From UMGS902 sp045580835 (GTDB lineage Bacteria > Bacillota > Clostridia > Oscillospirales > CAG-272), in assembly GCA_045580835.1 (NCBI GenBank), contig JAZNOM010000040.1, forward strand, positions 1 through 11,551: a stretch of DNA of 11,551 bases. Direction: 5' to 3'. The notes under the pieces were generated by a model, which ran no database searches, had not been told where the DNA came from, and saw nothing but the letters and a program-made list of their open reading frames with translations. Shown in pieces: positions 7,736 to 11,551 of the stretch. A program made the translations under genes and the position numbers. Each line of letters opens with the position of its first letter. Position 1 is the stretch's first letter.

Positions 7736-8515
7736 TTAAAAACTTCTGCCGCCCATTCGTGCGCCGCCTCCGCCGCGGGAGCCGCCGCCACCTCCGCCGC
7801 CGGAGCTTGAAGGAGGATCGGGTATGCGCGTGACAACAACATTTTTGGTAACAAAATTATCTTTTGAGTCGGTGAGATTAAGCTTTGAATACTGCGAAAG
7901 CGGATATGTAGAACCGTGAACTTTCTTTTTATATGAAAGCCATACAAACAGCACCGACAAGCCGCCAACAAGTACTCCGACTCCAAGCGACATTACAAGC
8001 GAACCTATCCAAAGATCCTCGTCGTCATACTCTACGTATTCATAGCCGTCATAGTCGCCCGAAACAAAGTTTTCCGAGTTGATGTATGCGCTTTCTGCCA
8101 TCTCGATGAACAAAAGCGCTGCATCGGCATATTCGCCGTCTGCCATATCGCCGAAAATACTGTCAAGAATGTTTTCGGACTCGTAATATGATATACGGAA
8201 TGCGCTCTCGCCCTCTTCGGAGTTGTACTGATAAATTTCAAACTCGCGAGCAGACATATCTACAGTAAGCATCACCATATCGGTTGCGCTGCCTGCGTAT
8301 GAATAAAGATTGTTTAAAACATCGCCAACGCCGTAATCGGTAAGCACTACGGTGAGCAAGCCCGATTCATCATAAACTTTTTCTGCGATATCGCAAATCA
8401 GAGTTTCTTCATCATCGGTAAACAAATCAGCATCATCGTAGAGGTATCCAAAATCTGTCGCGCAAACGCTTACAGCAAGTAAAGCCGCAAATAATAATAT
8501 AAGCAGTTTTTTCAT
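7736..8515 (-). CDS. TPM-domain (YgcG-like) membrane protein with Gly-rich tail
   Basis: I start it at the ATG at 8515-8513 (259 aa), not at the longer frame, because MKKLLILLFAALLAVSVCA is a clean signal peptide and AGGAGG lies 9 nt upstream. This start makes an ATGA overlap with the previous gene. Residues about 22-155 form a TPM domain (opening YLYDDADLFTDDEE, with LTVVLTD), the fold of the YgcG/TPM_phosphatase family often found on the outside of membranes. A transmembrane segment at about 167-193 ends in KKK. The cytosolic tail ends in a Ser/Gly run and GGARMGGRSF, the usual TPM-protein ending. The function of bacterial TPM proteins is not settled; roles in envelope or photosystem maintenance have been proposed. 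Its coupling to the zinc-ribbon gene suggests that the two products act together. Confidence 0.85.
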   Translation of the reverse strand: MKKLLILLFAALLAVSVCATDFGYLYDDADLFTDDEETLICDIAEKVYDESGLLTVVLTDYGVGDVLNNLYSYAGSATDMVMLTVDMSAREFEIYQYNSEEGESAFRISYYESENILDSIFGDMADGEYADAALLFIEMAESAYINSENFVSGDYDGYEYVEYDDEDLWIGSLVMSLGVGVLVGGLSVLFVWLSYKKKVHGSTYPLSQYSKLNLTDSKDNFVTKNVVVTRIPDPPSSSGGGGGGGSRGGGGARMGGRSF

Positions 8516-9567
8516 AGCAACAGTCCTCCTATTGTACCAAGGAGTGTGATGCCGAGCGAAACTATAGCGAAAAGAAGCCACAGTTTTTTACCGCTGATAG
8601 GCAGTTCGCCGTATACCTTGCCGGTGTGACCGTTCATTGCGTATGTGTAAACTTTGCCGCCCTTGTTATATGTAAGAATCCATAGCGGAAGCAAGGTATA
8701 GTCCCCAAGTATTTTGTGTAGCCTTACGTGCGTTCCCTGCGGCTGAACGGAGTTGTATCCGCGCATGGTTTCAGCCAAAAGCGTACCCGAATACTCGGTA
8801 ACCTTGTTTTTGACTTCATCAAGTATGTCGGAGTGTTCAACCGTGCGTTTCTTTGCAATATAACCGGAAAGATAAGTAGCGGTAAAGTCTTTAAGCGATT
8901 CCGTGGGATAAGGTAGCACACCCTCAAGCATCGCCTTACTTTCAGCATCAAACGCGCCGGTCGTTACATCCTCAAAGTGGATATCACCTGCACGGTATAG
9001 CTTATAGTGAGAGGTTTCCGTATACAGATTTTTGCCAAGCTTCCAGGTGCGAACATTTTGCGCGTTAGCGGTTCGGGTTGCCGAAACATCGACATCGGTA
9101 AGCCAGAACGGATAGTATATGCCTTGAATTTTCTCAACCTGTTTCGGTGCAAAAAAGTCTCGCGGAACAAACCACTTTGACTTTGCAAACTGCAAAAACC
9201 GCTTTTCCGCCTCTTTTTTGTCATATGCAAACGGAACTATAAACTGCGGCTTAAGCTGTCCCGAAAGTCGACCGTTGCAGACAATAGGCTCGTGGCAGTA
9301 ATAGCAAAACTGCGCGGCGGTATGCTCATCCGCAAACACCTCGGCACCGCAGTTTTTGCAGGTATACGATAAATAATCCTTGCAAAAATCCTCGTTTTCT
9401 TCTTCGGTTGTTTTTCTCGTCTCTTGTGGCTCTTCATTCGGAGTTTGCGCCGCAATCTGCTCCTCGGTGTATTCCGAAAGGCAGTATTCGCACACAAACA
9501 GTTGCTTTTCGGCATTAAACGGTATTCCAGCGCCGCAAGACGGACATTTATATGCTACAGTAGCCAT
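8512..9567 (-). CDS. double zinc-ribbon membrane protein (hypothetical)
   Basis: The 351-aa protein starts at an ATG behind GAGGTG. It has two zinc-ribbon-like cysteine sets: C8-x2-C11 with C26-x2-C29 (YKCPSCG...CEYC), and C70-x2-C73 with C88-x2-C91 (YTCKNCG...FCYYC). A charged linker rich in Glu/Thr separates them. A mixed alpha/beta region without motifs I recognise follows (about 105-325). A single hydrophobic segment near residues 328-350 is the probable C-terminal membrane anchor, which would keep the ribbons in the cytosol. Such proteins are often labelled TFIIB-type zinc ribbon proteins or mis-named as PriA-like helicases; there is no helicase motif here. It is the first gene of a two-gene operon with the TPM gene, reading from a strong promoter. 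Confidence 0.8.
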   Translation of the reverse strand: MATVAYKCPSCGAGIPFNAEKQLFVCEYCLSEYTEEQIAAQTPNEEPQETRKTTEEENEDFCKDYLSYTCKNCGAEVFADEHTAAQFCYYCHEPIVCNGRLSGQLKPQFIVPFAYDKKEAEKRFLQFAKSKWFVPRDFFAPKQVEKIQGIYYPFWLTDVDVSATRTANAQNVRTWKLGKNLYTETSHYKLYRAGDIHFEDVTTGAFDAESKAMLEGVLPYPTESLKDFTATYLSGYIAKKRTVEHSDILDEVKNKVTEYSGTLLAETMRGYNSVQPQGTHVRLHKILGDYTLLPLWILTYNKGGKVYTYAMNGHTGKVYGELPISGKKLWLLFAIVSLGITLLGTIGGLLL

Positions 9568-9598
9568 GTACGCACCTCTTGTTTTTTCTTATACTTAT

Positions 9599-9627
9599 AT
9601 TGTACAATCAAAATGTTTCCGTGTCAA
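9599..9627 (-). promoter_or_regulatory. promoter of the zinc-ribbon/TPM operon
   Basis: On the minus strand, a perfect TTGACA (9622-9627) and TACAAT (9599-9604) are spaced by 17 nt. They lie 32 nt upstream of the zinc-ribbon start codon. This is close to the sigma-A consensus. Confidence 0.82.
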
Positions 9628-9665
9628 TTGAGTGAAAGAAGTTTAAAAATAATTTTTTCTTTCTC

Positions 9666-9694
9666 TTGACACTAAAGTGGTTTTGTGGTATCAT
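9666..9694 (+). promoter_or_regulatory. strong promoter reading into the tRNA-Ser locus
   Basis: TTGACA (9666-9671), a 17-nt spacer and TATCAT (9689-9694) form a good sigma-A promoter. The A/T-rich block at 9641-9663 just upstream could act as an UP element, common for stable-RNA promoters. It is divergent from the zinc-ribbon promoter, with the two -35 boxes 38 nt apart. The predicted start near 9701 would give an RNA leader of about 270 nt before the mature tRNA. A second TATAAT lies at 9721-9726. Confidence 0.72.
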
Positions 9695-9726
9695 ATGCGT
9701 TGTGAGTGCGAAAAAGCACTTATAAT

Positions 9727-9754
9727 ATACGCAGGGATATATCGCCCTTCGTAT
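9727..9754 (+). repeat. tRNA-Ser 5'-end fragment 1, folded in a small hairpin
   Basis: Positions 9731-9740 repeat the first ten bases of tRNA-Ser (GCAGGGATAT), and the preceding TAC is also shared with the intact gene. Here the sequence does not continue into a D arm. Instead it forms a hairpin: ATACG (9727-9731) with CGTAT (9750-9754), and GGG (9734-9736) with CCC (9745-9747). Another small inverted repeat, AGTGC/GCACT, lies just before it at about 9706-9719. Confidence 0.5.
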
Positions 9755-9768
9755 GAATTTAATTATTT

Positions 9769-9926
9769 GCAGGGATATCGAAGCGGTCATAATGGGTGAG
9801 CGCAGTAAAAATGTCATGGTATGACATTTTTGCAAGCGTGTCACGAAAACAAGAAGAAACGAAGCCGATTTTTCGGTGCGCGTTTCGACTATGTTTTCGG
9901 AAGGGCACGAGTCTTGAAAACCGTTT
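9769..9926 (+). pseudogene. interrupted tRNA-Ser relic (5' half plus anticodon arm)
   Basis: Positions 9769-9792 are identical over 24 nt to the first 24 nt of the intact tRNA-Ser (9972-9995), ending in the D loop. Positions 9907-9926 then match the end of the D arm and the anticodon arm (compare 9995-10018), including a 16-nt identity at 9911-9926 that carries the UGA anticodon. Four bases (GCGG) are missing before it. Between the two parts lie about 114 nt of unrelated palindromic sequence. No variable arm, T arm or 3' acceptor strand follows, so it cannot make a tRNA. Confidence 0.75.
9793..9906 (+). other. palindromic insert inside the tRNA-Ser relic
   Basis: This segment of about 114 nt holds two hairpins. 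The first is a perfect 10-bp stem, 9807-9816 with 9822-9831 (arm AAAAATGTCA, loop TGGTA), possibly extended by CGC/GCG. The second is a nested 56-nt hairpin, 9844-9899. Its helices are CGAAAAC/GTTTTCG (9844-9850 with 9893-9899), GAAACG/CGTTTC (9856-9861 with 9881-9886) and CCGA/TCGG with a TTTT loop (9865-9876). I recognise no RNA family, gene or group I intron core in it. It could be a small non-autonomous insertion or part of a structured RNA. Confidence 0.55.
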
Positions 9927-9971
9927 AGTTTTCTCCATTGGAGTGCTACGATTTCTTGTACAATTGAATAC

Positions 9972-10058
9972 GCAGGGATATCGAAGCGGTCATAACGAGG
10001 CGGTCTTGAAAACCGTTTGGGGCAACCCACGTGGGTTCGAATCCCACTCCCTGCGCCA
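9972..10058 (+). tRNA. tRNA-Ser (anticodon UGA)
   Basis: This is a complete class II tRNA of 87 nt including an encoded CCA. The acceptor stem is GCAGGGA with TCCCTGC (7 bp), with discriminator G. The D arm has TCG/CGA. The anticodon stem is GCGGT/ACCGT (10000-10004 with 10012-10016) around CTTGAAA, giving anticodon TGA at 10007-10009. The long variable arm contains GGG-CAA-CCC, and the T arm is GTGGG-TTCGAAT-CCCAC. The long variable arm and UGA identify serine; it reads UCA and, with wobble, related UCN codons. A second weak promoter-like TTGGAG-N15-TACAAT ends just upstream (9938-9964). A terminator follows at once. Confidence 0.97.
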
Positions 10059-10093
10059 AAAACAGAGCTCCACTTTTGTGGGGCTCTGTTTTT
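10059..10093 (+). terminator. intrinsic terminator of tRNA-Ser
   Basis: A 12-bp stem (ACAGAGCTCCAC with GTGGGGCTCTGT, one G-T pair) has a TTTT loop, preceded by A4 and followed by a T run to 10093. It begins directly after the encoded CCA. Confidence 0.92.
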
Positions 10094-10101
10094 CGTTGTG
10101 G

Positions 10102-10188
10102 ACGTGGGTGAGACCCCACGCTCCATTGCGTAGCAATGGATTACGGCTTGCGTTAGCAAGACGTTGTGGGTGCCAAGCGCAGCGCGGC
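10102..10188 (+). repeat. cluster of short hairpins with degenerate tRNA 3'-part copies
   Basis: Four small palindromes follow each other: CGTGGG/CCCACG (10103-10120), TCCATTGC-GTA-GCAATGGA (10122-10140), CTTGC-GTTA-GCAAG (10147-10160) and GCC...GGC enclosing GCGCAGCGC (10172-10188). The stretch 10102-10130 resembles a degraded T arm plus acceptor end of tRNA-Ser: it shares ACGTGGGT, then CCCAC, CTCC and TGCG in order. The last palindrome sits between GTGGGT (10166-10171) and TCGAAT (from 10189), that is, in the T loop of a second 3' copy. There is no coding signal. Confidence 0.5.
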
Positions 10189-10210
10189 TCGAATCCCACT
10201 CCCTGCGCCA
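10189..10210 (+). repeat. 22-bp direct repeat of the tRNA-Ser 3' end (att-like)
   Basis: These 22 bases are identical to 10037-10058, from the T loop to the CCA of the intact tRNA. Duplication of a tRNA 3' end of this size is the usual footprint of element integration. The two copies are only 152 bp apart, so no element remains between them. The repeat runs directly into the recombinase remnant. Confidence 0.7.
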
Positions 10211-11012
10211 GAAAAAATATACCGTGGATTTTCTCACCAAAAAACTGAGAGTAAACAACGGTGAAGTACCGCAGTATTATATTGAAACGAGCCACGAAGC
10301 CATTATACCGCCCGAGGAGTGGGAGCAAGTACAACGAGAAATTGTAAGACGAAGAAACCAAGGCAAAAAGTACAGTGGTTCAAGCATTCTTGCATCAAAA
10401 CTTGTCTGCGACGACTGCGGTGGTTTCTTCGGTCCCAAGGTATGGAACTCAAATAGTCCCGAATACCGACGTGTCATTTGGCAATGTAACGACAAGTTTA
10501 ATGGCGAACACAAATGCACCACACCGCACTTTACAGAAGAAGACATAAAAGAAAAATTCATCCTTGCGTTTAATTCGGTATATGATATGCGTGAGGAGAT
10601 TATTGCGAACTGTGAGCTTGCCGCCGCATACTTTGCAGATTGTACAGAGATATATGCTGAGCGAGATGCACTTATGCAAGAACTTGAGGAAGTAACAGAG
10701 CTTTCGAGAAAGTACATCCACAGCAACGCATCGCAGGCGCAAGACCAGGAGGCATACCTCAAAAAGTACAATGCCTTGGTTGCACGGTACGATAAGGCAT
10801 CTGCGAGAGTTGCCGAGCTTGATGAGGAAAGGCTTGTGAAACTTCGCAAAGCCGATGCTTTCAACGAATACATTTATGTGTTGAAAAACACCGATAGAAA
10901 AATTGATGTGTTCGATAATACCATCTGGACAATAGCACTTGATAAAGCCATAGTGAACAGCAATAAGACGATAACTTTTGTGTTCCGCGACGGCGCGGAA
11001 GTAAGGGTGTAA
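10203..11012 (+). pseudogene. large serine recombinase, C-terminal remnant
   Basis: About 269 codons remain of a protein that is normally around 500 aa or more. What survives is the end of the recombinase domain (YTVDFLTKK, then EVPQYYIETSHEAIIPPEEWEQVQ), a zinc ribbon with cysteine codons at 10407, 10416, 10485 and 10515 (CDDC...C...C), a long charged coiled-coil region (about 10640-10850), and a C-terminal beta segment ending FVFRDGAEVRV. The resolvase catalytic domain with its active-site serine is absent. The frame stays open upstream to 10134 only because it reads through tRNA debris; no ribosome binding site or plausible start exists, so I treat it as dead. The first codons (L-R-Q) are shared with the CCCTGCGCCA of the tRNA 3' end. 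Intact relatives catalyse integration and excision of conjugative or phage elements. Confidence 0.85.
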
Positions 11013-11022
11013 AAAGAAACAA

Positions 11023-11063
11023 AAAGTGCCTTATAGCCAGCTTTACTTGCTATAAGGCACTTT
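11023..11063. terminator. strong hairpin terminator between recombinase remnant and dockerin-like gene
   Basis: A perfect 15-bp stem (11023-11037 with 11049-11063, arm AAAGTGCCTTATAGC) has an 11-nt loop. Reading left, it is followed by a long T-rich run (TTGTTTCTTTTT), so it is a strong terminator for the minus strand. Reading right, the tail is weaker (GCTTTGTATT). Confidence 0.8.
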
Positions 11064-11223
11064 GCTTTGTATTAGCCTTGATTACCATAATCGTGGAAAA
11101 TTCGTGGATTTGCTAAAATAAGACCTTGGAATGTCAAGGCTGGAGTCGCCATATGGCACTTCGGGTAAACTTTACCGAGGATAGCCGTTTACTACCCCAT
11201 ATGAAAGTGAATAACTTCTTCTC
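11064..11223. other. intergenic stretch with small palindromes, no gene seen
   Basis: The stretch holds CCTTG/CAAGG around GAATGT (11124-11139), the self-complementary GCCATATGGC (11148-11157) and GGTAAA/TTTACC (11164-11176). All frames are interrupted by stops, and none shows a protein family I know. It lies between the recombinase remnant's terminator and the end of the dockerin-like gene and may be further element debris. Confidence 0.3.
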
Positions 11224-11551
11224 TTATAAAACGGCTTTCTTCAAAAGATATACGATATGCTTGATACCGAGTTCTTTTACGCTGAAGAAATATGTTTCAG
11301 TATCTAAAGCGCGTTTGTTTGTCATGTTCGTAGCCGCCAAAAGGGTGTCTTTTATATCAAACTTGCCATCAGCGTTAAAATCTGCAACAGGCAATCTACC
11401 CTTGCCTATACCGCTTGCAACATTTACTGTGAGCTTTCCTGTATTCTTCAAGGGGTTATAATTATTACTTTCTATATAACTGATAATCGAATTATCACGA
11501 ATCAGAATATTGCCCCACTTGTTGATATTAGCAGTGATATTGCCTGTGTAG
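11224..11551 (-). CDS. C-terminal part of a secreted-type protein with dockerin-like EF-hand loop (runs off right edge)
   Basis: The frame is open from the right edge to a TAA at 11226-11224, giving 109 visible residues; the start lies outside. A TTG at 11451 is not a believable start because the frame continues upstream (YTGNITANINKWGNILIRDN...). A calcium-loop sequence DFNADGKFDIKD, followed by TLLAATNM, matches the dockerin type I / EF-hand pattern DxNxDGxxxxxD followed by a helix. The stretch before it (TGKLTVNVASGIGKGRLPV) looks like a beta-rich domain end. A tail of about 35 residues (TNKRALDTETYFFSVKELG...) follows the loop. Only one complete loop is seen, whereas cellulosomal dockerins have two, so a calcium-stabilised linker in a surface protein is as likely as cohesin binding. 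The hairpin at 11023-11063 probably ends its transcript. Confidence 0.65.
   Translation of the reverse strand, partial: YTGNITANINKWGNILIRDNSIISYIESNNYNPLKNTGKLTVNVASGIGKGRLPVADFNADGKFDIKDTLLAATNMTNKRALDTETYFFSVKELGIKHIVYLLKKAVL

Noticed and set aside
7736..8581. Longer start for the TPM protein, 22 codons upstream
   Set aside because: It would bury the signal peptide behind a charged N-terminus and extend the overlap with the zinc-ribbon gene. The ATG at 8515 has AGGAGG and a clean ATGA overlap.
9790..9850. A T-box or other riboswitch upstream of a gene
   Set aside because: GGGTGAGCGCAG only faintly resembles the T-box AGGGTGGNACCGCG sequence. No specifier or antiterminator structure is clear and no protein gene follows; the similarity is chance.
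9769..9926. A functional tRNA with a self-splicing intron
   Set aside because: The insert is in the D loop rather than the anticodon loop, shows no group I core that I can see, and the T arm and 3' acceptor strand are missing.
9731..9980. A CRISPR-like repeat array formed by the repeated GCAGGGATAT
   Set aside because: The repeats are tRNA 5' ends of unequal length and spacing, and no cas genes are present.
10037..10210. A complete integrated element between the two 22-bp tRNA 3'-end repeats
   Set aside because: Only about 130 bp lie between the repeats and they contain no gene, so at most this is a scar.
9608..10361. Open frames on both strands across the tRNA-Ser locus (216, 150 and 123 codons)
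   Set aside because: They read through the tRNA and its terminator. Peptides such as EWDSNPRG and SGIRTHVG are the familiar spurious translation of tRNA-Ser antisense sequence.

Overview
This window looks like a chromosomal segment of an anaerobic Gram-positive bacterium of the Bacillota, probably class Clostridia (Oscillospirales/Eubacteriales type). The reasons are strong AGGAGG-type ribosome binding sites, SLH and dockerin-like surface proteins, a Cthe_2159-type carbohydrate-binding lipoprotein, a TIGR01212 radical SAM protein, an EF-G paralog with a DxPGY motif, and a large-serine-recombinase remnant of the kind common in that class. This assignment is inference from gene content; no rRNA or marker tree was available.

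Layout. Positions 1-4944 hold four minus-strand genes: a secreted SLH-domain protein cut by the left edge, an EF-G-like GTPase, a TIGR01212 radical SAM protein, and a membrane-anchored polysaccharide deacetylase. Several have their own promoter and terminator, so they look like single-gene units. A divergent gap (4945-5047) leads into the plus-strand pair luxS-mntP, which overlap by 4 nt and end at a clear terminator. Next comes a plus-strand lipoprotein with a DUF4353-like beta-helix (6210-7700). It converges through a perfect 28-bp bidirectional terminator on a minus-strand pair that overlap by 4 nt: a double-zinc-ribbon membrane protein (translated first) and a TPM-domain (YgcG-like) membrane protein.

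Positions 9600-10210 are the most unusual part. Divergent promoters, both with a perfect TTGACA, drive the zinc-ribbon gene leftward and a tRNA-Ser(UGA) locus rightward. The intact tRNA (9972-10058) has fragments of its own 5' half upstream (9731-9740, and 9769-9792 plus 9907-9926) and copies of its 3' half downstream (about 10102-10130, and 10166-10210). These fragments are broken up by small palindromes. The last 3' fragment runs directly, in frame, into a serine recombinase that has lost its catalytic N-terminus (to 11012). This looks like the scar of mobile-element activity at a tRNA gene.

The right end holds the C-terminal part of a minus-strand secreted-type protein with one dockerin-like EF-hand loop, cut by the window edge.

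How the genes may work together: several encode cell-surface or envelope functions (SLH protein, deacetylase, carbohydrate-binding lipoprotein, zinc-ribbon/TPM pair, dockerin-like protein). luxS-mntP joins methyl-cycle detoxification/AI-2 formation with manganese export. No complete novel defence or metabolic system is visible. The rearranged tRNA-Ser locus is the best lead for something undescribed.
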